Positions 1 through 6,519 of a stretch of 6,938 nt of DNA are shown in pieces. The position numbers were made by a program, and so were the translations under genes. This stretch comes from Thermoguttaceae bacterium. Lineage in GTDB: Bacteria; Planctomycetota; Planctomycetia; Pirellulales; Thermoguttaceae. The stretch covers positions 1 through 6,938 of the forward strand of contig JAQVID010000165.1 in NCBI GenBank assembly GCA_028695865.1, in the 5' to 3' direction. Under the pieces are notes generated by a model that worked only from the letters and a program-made list of their open reading frames with translations, made no database searches and was not told the origin of the DNA. Each line of letters starts with the position of its first letter. The first letter of the stretch is position 1.

Positions 1-1240
1 CACGATCACCGCGTCTGAAAACTTCACAACCTGCGCTTCTCATGGTACAAAAATCATGGAAACTTGTGCCCGATGTTCCAAGCGTGAATATGCCGATATT
101 ATCGCCGAAGTCAATACCATCATGGAAGAAGGTGTTCACCGCAGTGCGCCCGATGCAAAAGTGATCGTTTGGGATTGGGGTTGGGCCGGGAACGCTCCTC
201 AACCGGAGATCATTGCCAAACTGCCGAAAAACGTTTATCTCATGTCCGTGAGTGAATGGTTCGTTCCGATCGAACGTGGCGGAGTTAAAGCAAAAATTAC
301 CGAATATTCCATTTCAGCGGTCGGACCAGGCCCGCGAGCTTCCATTCATTGGGCGGCCGCTCGAAATCGGGGACTTAAACCGGCGGCAAAAGTTCAGTTC
401 AATACAACGTGGGAATTGGGGGGAGTTCCGTATATTCCGGCTATGGATTTGGTCGCGGAACACTGTCATAATCTGGCGACCAGTGGTGTCAAGGCCGTTC
501 AATTGAGCTGGTCCTTGGGGGGCTATCCGTCCATGAACCTCAAGCTTCCGCTCATTTTTGACCGTGACCCGCTCCCGACCGTGGGTGAAGCTCTGGACGA
601 ACTTGCCCTGGAACTTTACGGAAAAGAAGGTAAGACGCTGGCCCGACAAGGTTGGACCGCGATGAGCAAAGGTTTTGCCGAGTTCCCCTATAACAATGTT
701 TACTCGCCTCCGTATCCGACAGGACCGGCCAATTTCCTCTATTGGGAACCTTCGACCTATTCTGCTACCATGGTCGGCATTCCTTACGACGCCATTCGTC
801 AATGGGCCGGTCTTTATCCAATCGACGTTTACGCCAGTCAGTTGGAAAAAACTTCCAAGGGATTCGAAAAAGGTTCGGCCCTTTTGGCCAAAGCGGCGCA
901 AAAAGCTGCTCCCGACAAACGCCGTGAAGCTCTTCAGCAAGTTCGTATGGGCAAGACCGCAGGTGTCATTTACGGAAGTATCGCCAATCAGGTTCATTTC
1001 GTGCAACTTCGCGATGAATTTAGAAATGCCAAGACTCCCGATGCCCGAAAATTGGAAATCAGAAAGGAACTCAAAAAGATTGTCCGACGTGAAATGAATT
1101 ACGCCAAGCAACTTTACGTCCTTTGCAAAGAAGATTCGACGATTGGTTATGAATCGACAAATCATTATTGGTACGTTCCACAAGATTTGGTAGAGCAAAT
1201 TATTAACTGTCAGTATATTCTTACTGAACTCGAAAAATAA
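1..1240 (+). CDS. Glycoside hydrolase-like TIM-barrel protein, C-terminal part (5' end outside window)
   Basis: The frame is open from the first bases, so the ATG at 56 is most likely internal and the true start lies upstream; about 412 codons are visible, ending at TAA 1238-1240. The pattern resembles large uncharacterised GH20-like proteins of Planctomycetota, Lentisphaerota and Paenibacillus. Alternating strand-helix elements of a TIM barrel can be read: VIVWDWGW, NVYLMSVSEW, KVQFNTTWELGG and VKAVQLSWSLGG, each followed by a helix. A Cys (codon 32-34) and a CxxC pair (TCARC, codons 65 and 74) lie just before a helix. The Glu in TTWELGG is a candidate active-site acid, by position only. The second half (from about 540) is helical and aromatic-rich, with PTGPANFLYWEP and ATMVGIPYD, then a charged helical tail. 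A role in cleaving glycans is inferred; substrate and cellular location cannot be told without the N-terminus. Confidence is high that it is a gene, moderate for the family. Confidence 0.75.
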   Translation, partial: TITASENFTTCASHGTKIMETCARCSKREYADIIAEVNTIMEEGVHRSAPDAKVIVWDWGWAGNAPQPEIIAKLPKNVYLMSVSEWFVPIERGGVKAKITEYSISAVGPGPRASIHWAAARNRGLKPAAKVQFNTTWELGGVPYIPAMDLVAEHCHNLATSGVKAVQLSWSLGGYPSMNLKLPLIFDRDPLPTVGEALDELALELYGKEGKTLARQGWTAMSKGFAEFPYNNVYSPPYPTGPANFLYWEPSTYSATMVGIPYDAIRQWAGLYPIDVYASQLEKTSKGFEKGSALLAKAAQKAAPDKRREALQQVRMGKTAGVIYGSIANQVHFVQLRDEFRNAKTPDARKLEIRKELKKIVRREMNYAKQLYVLCKEDSTIGYESTNHYWYVPQDLVEQIINCQYILTELEK

Positions 1241-1277
1241 TTATTGTATGACCGACGCTTCCTTTTTCCTGTAAAAA

Positions 1278-1305
1278 TTCCCCGCTTGACCCTGAACGCG
1301 GGGAA
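1278..1305. terminator. Hairpin terminator after the glycosidase-like gene, possibly bidirectional
   Basis: A perfect 8-bp inverted repeat TTCCCCGC / GCGGGGAA with a 12-base loop begins 37 bases after the stop codon at 1240. On the plus strand it is followed by the moderately T-rich CTTCTTTCGATACTT. On the minus strand the stem runs straight into a T5 tract (complement of AAAAA at 1273-1277), which is the better intrinsic-terminator shape, so it may stop transcription from both sides. Confidence 0.6.
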
Positions 1306-1496
1306 CTTCTTTCGATACTTGTTCGGATACTACAGGAAAACCGAAGTCGAAGCGGTAAAAAACTTGTCATCGTGAACGGTTCCTTGTGAAAATGGATAAT
1401 ATGCCAAAAAAACATACCCGTTTCTCTGTTTACAGATAAGCTGTTCGTTTGGCACAACCCTGATTCATGTCTTTTCCTTGACTATTTTTTTCTGGT

Positions 1497-1559
1497 CGAT
1501 TGATTCAATCGGTATGGAGAGCATATTGCGAATATTCGGTATTTGTGCGGTCTGGACCG
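1497..1559. repeat. Cluster of three short perfect palindromes
   Basis: Three perfect inverted repeats lie within 63 bases: CGATTGA-T-TCAATCG (1497-1511), CGAATATTCG (1529-1538) and CGGTC-TG-GACCG (1548-1559). Such symmetry suits binding sites of dimeric regulators, and a TTGACT hexamer (-35-like) sits just upstream at 1478-1483. No good -10 hexamer at the right spacing was found, and each palindrome alone could be chance. Confidence 0.3.
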
Positions 1560-1627
1560 TCTTGTTTGCTTTTTTGACCGATATATAAAGCATGATTTGT
1601 ATGTTTGGACGAACCCTGTCGGAATCC

Positions 1628-1668
1628 TTTTCTTTTTTACCATATTATCTATATGGGGAAAAAGAGGA
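1628..1668. repeat. Long imperfect palindrome / stem-loop
   Basis: Two 18-base arms (1628-1645 and 1651-1668) flank a 5-base loop, TATCT. The inner 6 bp are perfect (CCATAT / ATATGG). After one A-G mismatch the stem continues through a T run facing an A run, with three G-U pairs, to position 1628/1668. As RNA from the plus strand this gives a 17-pair stem. It is not GC-rich and no T tract follows it directly, so it is not a standard terminator; it could be part of a small RNA, a regulatory site or a remnant of a repeat element. Confidence 0.5.
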
Positions 1669-1826
1669 CGATGGGGTTTGCCCTTTTGTTTTTTACTTGT
1701 TTGTGTGAATAACCTGAATTAGCTATTATGCCTATGGGTAAATACTTGCAAAGCACACCTATTTCCTTTAATAGTATTAGTTTGCTGTTTTTTTGTATTT
1801 TTTCCAAGGTTTGTAACCGCTAAAGA

Positions 1827-1854
1827 TTGCACATTTGCGTTTTGCGATTAAAAT
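1827..1854 (+). promoter_or_regulatory. Possible sigma70-like promoter for the hydrolase-transporter operon
   Basis: TTGCAC (1827-1832) and TAAAAT (1849-1854, five of six matches to TATAAT) are separated by 16 bases. The -35 match is poor (three of six). If used, transcription would begin about 150 bases before the ATG at 2017, leaving a long leader that includes the hairpin at 1946-1983. Other weak pairs exist nearby, such as TTGCAA at 1746 with TTTAAT at 1767, so the choice is uncertain. Confidence 0.25.
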
Positions 1855-1945
1855 ACTTATGTTGCAGTAAAGGGATTTACAATGCAAGGTTAGTCAACGT
1901 GCCTGGACAAAAGGATGTGTTTGGGGATGAAACGAGGGATAAGCT

Positions 1946-1983
1946 GTTACGTTCCGTTTTCTGATAAACGCTGGGGACGTAAC
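1946..1983 (+). promoter_or_regulatory. Leader hairpin upstream of the hydrolase gene
   Basis: GTTACGTTCC (1946-1955) pairs with GGGACGTAAC (1974-1983) through 10 pairs, one of them G-U. An inner stem GTTT (1956-1959) / AAAC (1966-1969) closes a 6-base loop, leaving a 4-base bulge, GCTG. The hairpin ends 33 bases before the ATG at 2017. No T tract follows at once, so it is not an obvious intrinsic terminator; it may influence translation or stability of the operon mRNA or bind a protein. No known riboswitch class is recognised. Confidence 0.4.
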
Positions 1984-2016
1984 TGACATTTCCGATCATT
2001 GGGATTTTTGCCTGAT

Positions 2017-2778
2017 ATGTTATTTTCAGATATCGTTGTCGAATCATTTACTCATACGGGAATTCTTCAAGGGATTACGGAAAACGCTTATGTGTTGCAT
2101 CGTTGGGATCGTCGTGACTGTCTCATTATCGATCCGGGCATAGGTCCACATTGTCTGATCAATTATATCAAACGCGAGAATTTGAATCCGGTCGCCATTC
2201 TGGTGACACATGGTCATTATGATCACATTGGCGGTATTCCGGACGTGCAAGAAGAATGGCCTGATGTTAAGGTGATCATTGGTGAACTGGACTCGCATAA
2301 ATTGAATGATCCCAAGTGCAATCTTTCGCGAAGTTTTGGTTATCCGATTGCTGTTCCACAAGCTGATATTATTGTCGCGGACAAACAGATGCTCAATATC
2401 GCGGGCATGGGAGCACAGGCAATTTGGGTTCCTGGTCACAGTCGTGGGCATATGATTTATCTGGTGCCGTCGGAAGATCGGATACTTGCTTTTGTGGGTG
2501 ACGTAATTTTCGCGGGGAGCATCGGAGCGACCGAGTTTGGCGATGGTGATTTTAATCAGCTCGTTCAGGGAATAGAATTGAGCATTCTTCCCCTTCCGGA
2601 ACAGACGGTGATTTTACCGGGACATGGAAAGCTGACGACTGTTTTGAATGAGAAACAAACCAATCCATGGCTTCGTTTTTCTTTCATTAACCGCGGGGTT
2701 GAAAAAGGGGAGTATGTTGGGCGGCGTCGCAAACACCGTCAGAAATCTTCCTTGCAGCCTGCCGGTTCGGGTGAGTAA
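2017..2778 (+). CDS. MBL-fold metallohydrolase (glyoxalase II / YcbL-like)
   Basis: The 253-residue product is a metallo-beta-lactamase-fold hydrolase of the hydroxyacylglutathione hydrolase-like branch. All two-metal ligands are visible: THGHYDH (His65, His67, Asp69, His70), GHSRGH (His141), VGD (Asp162) and PGHG (His203). The segment IFAGSIGATEF followed by GDFNQL, and the late NPWLRF, match the single-domain YcbL-type proteins, which hydrolyse thioesters or related esters; the usual Arg-Thr-Asp after SIG is Ala-Thr-Glu here. About 30 residues beyond NPWLRF form a basic, low-complexity tail (GRRRKHRQK) that the family usually lacks. No signal peptide is seen, so it is probably cytoplasmic. 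The start is the ATG at 2017 rather than the in-frame TTG at 1999, because family homology begins just after it; neither has a clear Shine-Dalgarno. The transporter gene follows after 23 bases, suggesting an operon. Confidence 0.85.
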   Translation: MLFSDIVVESFTHTGILQGITENAYVLHRWDRRDCLIIDPGIGPHCLINYIKRENLNPVAILVTHGHYDHIGGIPDVQEEWPDVKVIIGELDSHKLNDPKCNLSRSFGYPIAVPQADIIVADKQMLNIAGMGAQAIWVPGHSRGHMIYLVPSEDRILAFVGDVIFAGSIGATEFGDGDFNQLVQGIELSILPLPEQTVILPGHGKLTTVLNEKQTNPWLRFSFINRGVEKGEYVGRRRKHRQKSSLQPAGSGE

Positions 2779-2801
2779 CGAGTAATCGATTGGTGAAATA
2801 T

Positions 2802-5102
2802 ATGAAGCCCTTTTTTTCGAAGTCAAGAAGTATTGCGTTTGTTTTACTTTTTCTGTTTTTGCTCCCGTTCATTTTTGCGGGCTATCATTACGAGACTCAA
2901 TACCATTATTCAAACCGGATCGACGATTGGCTTCCTTCCTCGTTTGAGGAAACCGATCAGCTCAAATGGCTCAACAAGGAATTCGGGGTAACCGATCTGA
3001 TTGCCGTTGCCTGGGACGCCATTCGGTTGGGTGACGCCAAAATTAAAAATGTCGCTCAAGCTCTTGCCGCTTTAAAGACAAAAGACGCGAAACCTTATTT
3101 TCAAAAAGTGATCACCGCGGACGATTCCTTGGCCCGTTTTCCTGATGAAATGGAAAACACCGAAAAAAAAACGCGTCTGGAAGGCTGGCTGCTGGGACCG
3201 GACCACGAAAAAACCGCCCTGGTTTGTCTCGTTTCCAAGGAAGGGTACGAAGACCGTGCCCGTATGGTCGATCTGATTTTTGCGACCGTCGAAAAGACGG
3301 CTGAAGTTCCGCTCAATACGATTCACGTGGCCGGCCCTGTGGTTGACAGTGTTTCGCTCGACCGGGTGAGTGTTCGCGAAATTCCTGTCCTGACCGGCGT
3401 TTCGTTTGCCCTGGCCCTTTTGATTATTTGGATTGGCTTTCGGAATATTCGGCTTTCGCTCTACTGCTTTACCGTTGCGGTGGTCAGTGAAGTTCTTTCG
3501 TATGCCCTTTTGTTTTACACCGGTACACAGGCGGACAGTGTTTCACTTCTGATGGGTACCCTTGTGTTTGTCGTTGGCATATCCGGAACAATACTCCTCA
3601 CTCGATACTACGTGAATACCGTTGCCAAAGACGGAGCGGAGGGCGCGGTTTCAAGAGCGGTACGAATGGGGTTTGTACCAGGCTTTCTGTCAGCGGCCAC
3701 GACCGTGGTCGGTATCGGTTCACTGGGAGTGAGTCAAATTGTCCCTGTCGCTCGATTCGGAATCTTTTCGGCCATTGCGATTTGTATTGAGTTCTGTCTC
3801 ATTTTCATTCTGCTTCCGTCCTTGTGGACCTGTTTCCCGATGAAAGACAAAAAAGTCGGTAAACGGGTCGCGGTTCAGGAAAACGACATACACAAGCGGT
3901 GGATGGCAATTGTTCGCGGCGATTATTTGTTCCGTTACGTGATTATCTTACTGGCCGTGGCGGCAATTTTCGTTTCCGCGGTTGGCCTCACCAAAATCAC
4001 GACGACTATTCGCATACACGGACTGCTTAAACAGGACGAAAAAATTATTGTCGATTACGATTGGCTTGAAAAAAATATTGGTGCCCTTATTCCGGTCGAA
4101 CTCGTTGTGTCCATACCGCGCCGCGGCGGCGAAAAAACTATTGATGAAGTCGATGTCGTTCAGCAGATGCGGCTTGAAGCCTTGTCGGTTCCGGGCGTTG
4201 CTTCGGCCATGGCTGCCGATTCGTTCGTGCCCGAAATTCCTGAAGGAGGAAGTATCCGGAACGTTTCCCGACGCTCGGTGATCAACAAGCGAATTGAGGC
4301 CGCCATACCCTCGCTTCAAGACGCGGGGTTTCTCCGACGGCATGCCAATGTGGATCACTGGCGTATTACGCTTCGAGTTCCGTCCGGAGGCGTCGATTAC
4401 GGCGTCGTCGTGAAAGAATTGCGATCGAAATTGAGTCCATATTTGATCGAATTGTATCCCGGGGCAACCATTCGATATACCGGTGCGGTTCCTTTGGTTC
4501 ACCAGACGCAAAAACAGTTGCTCGTCGATTTAATCAACAGTTTTATGACCGCGTTCTTATTGGTCGCGATCATGATGATGCTGTTGCTTTTCCCGTGGAA
4601 TTTGAAAGAAGCAAAAGGCAATCGTTTGTGGTGGTTCATTCGCAAATCGATGATGGCCGTCTGTGGCGGATGTGTCGTGATGATTCCCGCTCTCGTTCCG
4701 TGCATGATCGTGTTTGGAACGCTCGGCTTTATGAACTATCCGGTGAATTTGGGGGTCGTTATGACCGCGAGCGTCGCACTGGGAATCGCGGTCGACGGCA
4801 CGATTCATTTCATCGTCTGGTTCCGAAGAGCAACTGCCAGGGGAAATGATCCGGTGCAAGCTGTTTTGTTCGCGTTTTCCCGCTGTGGCGCCAGTATTCT
4901 TCAGACTTCGATTGTCTGTTGTTTGGGCTTTTTGGCCTTTGCGTTCAGCTCTTTTGTTCCGACGGTTTTATTCTCCTATTTCATGGTCATTTTGCTGGGC
5001 AGTGCTCTGCTTGGCGTTTTAATTATTCTTCCGGCTCTGCTCATGAGTCCGTTAGGATGGCTTGTTCGAAAGGATGCTGTTCCGATGAGGAACGACGATT
5101 AG
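2802..5102 (+). CDS. RND superfamily / MMPL-type transporter
   Basis: This 766-residue inner-membrane protein has the duplicated RND plan. Helix 1 (about residues 9-29) is followed by an extracytoplasmic domain (30-193), five helices (195-345), a cytoplasmic link, helix 7 (376-398), a second extracytoplasmic domain to about 575, and five more helices to about 750. The length suits HAE3/MMPL-like members, smaller than the ~1,000-residue AcrB type. Helix 10 carries LGIAVDGTIHF with the expected relay aspartate (Asp665); the matching site of helix 4, VVGISGTIL, has Ser261. Such proteins use the proton gradient to move lipids, hopanoids or hydrophobic compounds; the substrate here is unknown. The ATG at 2802 is preferred because GGTGA lies about seven bases upstream, while the in-frame TTG 2790 and GTG 2793 lack a site. 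Co-transcription with the hydrolase gene upstream is likely. No membrane-fusion or outer-membrane partner gene is in view. Confidence 0.9.
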   Translation: MKPFFSKSRSIAFVLLFLFLLPFIFAGYHYETQYHYSNRIDDWLPSSFEETDQLKWLNKEFGVTDLIAVAWDAIRLGDAKIKNVAQALAALKTKDAKPYFQKVITADDSLARFPDEMENTEKKTRLEGWLLGPDHEKTALVCLVSKEGYEDRARMVDLIFATVEKTAEVPLNTIHVAGPVVDSVSLDRVSVREIPVLTGVSFALALLIIWIGFRNIRLSLYCFTVAVVSEVLSYALLFYTGTQADSVSLLMGTLVFVVGISGTILLTRYYVNTVAKDGAEGAVSRAVRMGFVPGFLSAATTVVGIGSLGVSQIVPVARFGIFSAIAICIEFCLIFILLPSLWTCFPMKDKKVGKRVAVQENDIHKRWMAIVRGDYLFRYVIILLAVAAIFVSAVGLTKITTTIRIHGLLKQDEKIIVDYDWLEKNIGALIPVELVVSIPRRGGEKTIDEVDVVQQMRLEALSVPGVASAMAADSFVPEIPEGGSIRNVSRRSVINKRIEAAIPSLQDAGFLRRHANVDHWRITLRVPSGGVDYGVVVKELRSKLSPYLIELYPGATIRYTGAVPLVHQTQKQLLVDLINSFMTAFLLVAIMMMLLLFPWNLKEAKGNRLWWFIRKSMMAVCGGCVVMIPALVPCMIVFGTLGFMNYPVNLGVVMTASVALGIAVDGTIHFIVWFRRATARGNDPVQAVLFAFSRCGASILQTSIVCCLGFLAFAFSSFVPTVLFSYFMVILLGSALLGVLIILPALLMSPLGWLVRKDAVPMRNDD

Positions 5103-5266
5103 TCAAAACGCGACGTTGGTATGACCTCACCGGCCCTTTGAGTCTGCTCGTCGCGGGCGGGATGTTCCTGTTTTTCTCGGGCAAACGGGGAGCGTCCCAC
5201 CGTCATTTCCTGACGGCAGTACAATATAACGCGTGCCAACCCTTTTTCTGCGAAAGGAAAAAATGA
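5057..5266 (+). CDS. Doubtful small ORF with one possible membrane helix
   Basis: A 69-codon frame starts at ATG 5057 inside the last codons of the transporter gene (different frame) and ends at TGA 5264-5266. Its stop overlaps the ATG at 5263 as ATGA, a common sign of translational coupling. The product would carry a short hydrophobic stretch, LSLLVAGGMFLFF, then a basic, Cys- and His-containing tail. After the transporter's stop the codons (CTG CTC GTC GCG GGC GGG) look like those of the neighbours. No family is recognised and the first 15 codons are forced by the transporter sequence, so it may simply be an open frame in the spacer, or a remnant. Confidence 0.22.
   Translation: MACSKGCCSDEERRLVKTRRWYDLTGPLSLLVAGGMFLFFSGKRGASHRHFLTAVQYNACQPFFCERKK
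5200..5225 (+). promoter_or_regulatory. Small hairpin and -10-like element before the TIM-barrel gene
   Basis: CCGTCA (5200-5205) and TGACGG (5211-5216) form a 6-bp stem with a TTTCC loop. TACAAT (5220-5225), five of six matches to the -10 consensus, follows at once and lies about 40 bases before the start codon. No matching -35 hexamer is seen. The stem lacks a T tract, so it is not a typical terminator for the transporter gene; it could be an operator or chance. Confidence 0.22.
5253..5258 (+). promoter_or_regulatory. Ribosome binding site AAAGGA, decides the start
   Basis: AAAGGA lies seven bases before the second of two adjacent ATG codons (5266) and four before the first (5263). The spacing favours 5266. 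It is the clearest Shine-Dalgarno in the window and rules out the in-frame GTG at 5233, which would start upstream of it. Confidence 0.6.
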
Positions 5267-6180
5267 TGTCAACCAATCAACTCTCTCGCCGACAATTTGT
5301 TCAGACCGCAACCGCCGCTTCGGTCGCCGCTTGTCTGGGAACGATGACACAACGTACCATGGCCAAAGCCGTTTACGAAAACCGGCTCATCGACAGGCTT
5401 TGGGTTTGGGCACATCAGGTCAACGCGTATAAAAACGCGTTCGGCTTGCCGGGCAATACGAAATTTCAACCGATTGACGGCGTTCGTTATCTGGGCGTTC
5501 CCAATGTGATTATGGTCGGATACAACGATATTCCGACTCCCCCGTTTGACGATTATTATCACAAGCAGCATTTTGATGAACTCAAACGGATCTATTGGAG
5601 TTTCGTCGGTGCCAGTGGCCGGACATCACAGGCAGAGCGGTTGGCCGTACTGGACCTGGTTGCCAGGTATCCCAATGTCAAAGGCGTCTTCATGGACGAT
5701 TTGTTTAGGGGACATCCGAAAAAAGACGCAACCGAAATGCCGGCTTCATGTACGCTTGCGGAATTGGAACTTGTCAAGAAATCGCTTGGACAAACCGGTA
5801 AGCAGCCTGATTTGGGGGTGACGCTTTACACGACCAACCTGGTTCCGCTTATCAAGAAGCACTTGGACTACTGCGATGTTGTTTCTTTTTGGACCTGGAA
5901 GGCTGTTGATCTGAAGCGGCTGGAAGAGAACTTCGAAAAATACCGCGCCATTGTTCCGGGAAAAAGAACCCTGCTCGGAATCTACATGTGGGATTTTGGA
6001 ATGAACAAGCCGATGCCGATGGACATGATGGAACTTCAGTGCGAACTGGGACGGCAGTGGCTGCGTCAAGGCAAAATCGAGGGTATGATCTTCCTGGCAA
6101 CCAACGTCTGTGACCTTGGTCTGGAAACCGTGACGTGGTCCAAAGAATGGATCGCCAAACACGCAAATGAATGCTGGTAG
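5266..6180 (+). CDS. Tat-exported TIM-barrel protein of unknown function
   Basis: The product has 304 residues. Its N-terminus is a twin-arginine signal: SRRQF (residues 7-11), a moderately hydrophobic stretch (12-27) and an AKA cleavage site near residue 35, so it should be folded in the cytoplasm and exported across the inner membrane. The mature part shows eight strand-like segments in order, consistent with a (beta/alpha)8 barrel: RLWVWAHQV (44-52), NVIMVGY, YWSFVG, GVFMDDLF (140-147), LGVTLYT, VVSFWTWK (205-212), LGIYMWDFG (236-244) and GMIFLATNV (273-281). Acidic residues at strand ends, Asp144-Asp145, Asp243 and Glu287, could form an active site, as in glycosidases. I do not recognise a named family; similar proteins are generally annotated as hypothetical in PVC genomes. 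The start at 5266 fits the ribosome binding site; 5263 is possible. It may have its own promoter, since 163 bases separate it from the transporter gene. A carbohydrate-related role is inference. Confidence 0.8.
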   Translation: MSTNQLSRRQFVQTATAASVAACLGTMTQRTMAKAVYENRLIDRLWVWAHQVNAYKNAFGLPGNTKFQPIDGVRYLGVPNVIMVGYNDIPTPPFDDYYHKQHFDELKRIYWSFVGASGRTSQAERLAVLDLVARYPNVKGVFMDDLFRGHPKKDATEMPASCTLAELELVKKSLGQTGKQPDLGVTLYTTNLVPLIKKHLDYCDVVSFWTWKAVDLKRLEENFEKYRAIVPGKRTLLGIYMWDFGMNKPMPMDMMELQCELGRQWLRQGKIEGMIFLATNVCDLGLETVTWSKEWIAKHANECW

Positions 6181-6356
6181 AATACTCATGCCAAGACTCT
6201 GAAAATCAGGGACGCGGCAGAACACGCAAAACAAACCTGCCCATGATTATCGCATTTCGTAATTTCGTGATACGTAATATCGCGGGCAGTACCGAACACT
6301 GTCTGTATTTGTTTTTCGCCGTAAAAGAATTCTTGGTCGCTCGAAGGACAATAGCG

Positions 6357-6398
6357 AAAAGCCAAGCGAAATCTTTCTGAATATCGCGATGGCTTTTT
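6357..6398. terminator. Intrinsic terminator downstream of the TIM-barrel gene
   Basis: AAAAGCCA (6357-6364) pairs perfectly with TGGCTTTT (6390-6397), and inside it GCGA (6366-6369) pairs with TCGC (6384-6387), leaving a 14-base loop. The stem ends in a T5 run (6394-6398), the shape of a Rho-independent terminator for the plus strand, 176 bases after the stop codon. The minus strand also ends in CTTTTCGC, so it may work in both directions. Confidence 0.65.
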
Positions 6399-6475
6399 GA
6401 AATGTTCTCTTCGCGCCTTACGTGAACTTTCCAACTCTTTCCCTTTGTACAAAAGCCAAACGGGCGGGAAGCAAT

Positions 6476-6519
6476 AAAAAGTATCAGGAGCATAATACAA
6501 CCGCATGTTTATGCTCTTG
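6476..6519 (-). terminator. Probable terminator of the minus-strand propeller gene
   Basis: Read on the minus strand, CAAGAGCATAA (6519-6509) pairs with TTATGCTCCTG (6495-6485), 11 pairs with one G-U, around a 13-base loop. ATAC and then a T5 run (6480-6476) follow. It begins 25 bases after the TAG at 6547-6545. The stem is AT-rich, so the strength is uncertain. Confidence 0.45.

Larger units (their letters stand above)
1241..2016. other. Gene-poor, AT-rich intergenic region rich in inverted repeats
   Basis: I find no convincing protein-coding gene here. The only sizeable frame, on the minus strand at 1221-1457, has an unnatural composition and overlaps the end of the upstream gene. The region has many T runs and is visibly more AT-rich than its flanks. 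It contains a terminator (1278-1305), a palindrome cluster (1497-1559), a long imperfect palindrome (1628-1668), weak promoter-like elements (1827-1854) and a hairpin close to the next gene (1946-1983). An 11-mer, GATAAGCTGTT, occurs twice (1435-1445 and 1938-1948). No tRNA or recognisable riboswitch was seen. An unknown small RNA is possible but not shown. Confidence 0.6.

Noticed and set aside
314..1198. Long (294-codon) open frame on the minus strand
   Set aside because: It lies wholly inside the glycosidase-like gene on the opposite strand, its translation is rich in Arg, Phe and Ser with no recognisable motif, and the plus-strand frame has clear barrel motifs.
1221..1457. Minus-strand 78-codon frame across the first terminator
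   Set aside because: It spans the terminator hairpin and the end of the upstream gene, and its translation shows no motif or protein-like pattern.
1574..1602. TTGACC followed by a TATATAAAG box as a promoter
   Set aside because: TTGACC is only two bases from TATATA, so the spacing is wrong; the hexamer at the proper distance (TTGTAT) matches poorly.
3948..4511. Minus-strand open frame of 187 codons within the transporter gene
   Set aside because: It is antisense to the transporter's second half, with odd composition and no domain; it is explained by the codon use of the real gene.
5233..5265. Upstream GTG start for the Tat protein
   Set aside because: It lies before the AAAGGA ribosome binding site and would add ten residues ahead of the twin-arginine signal.
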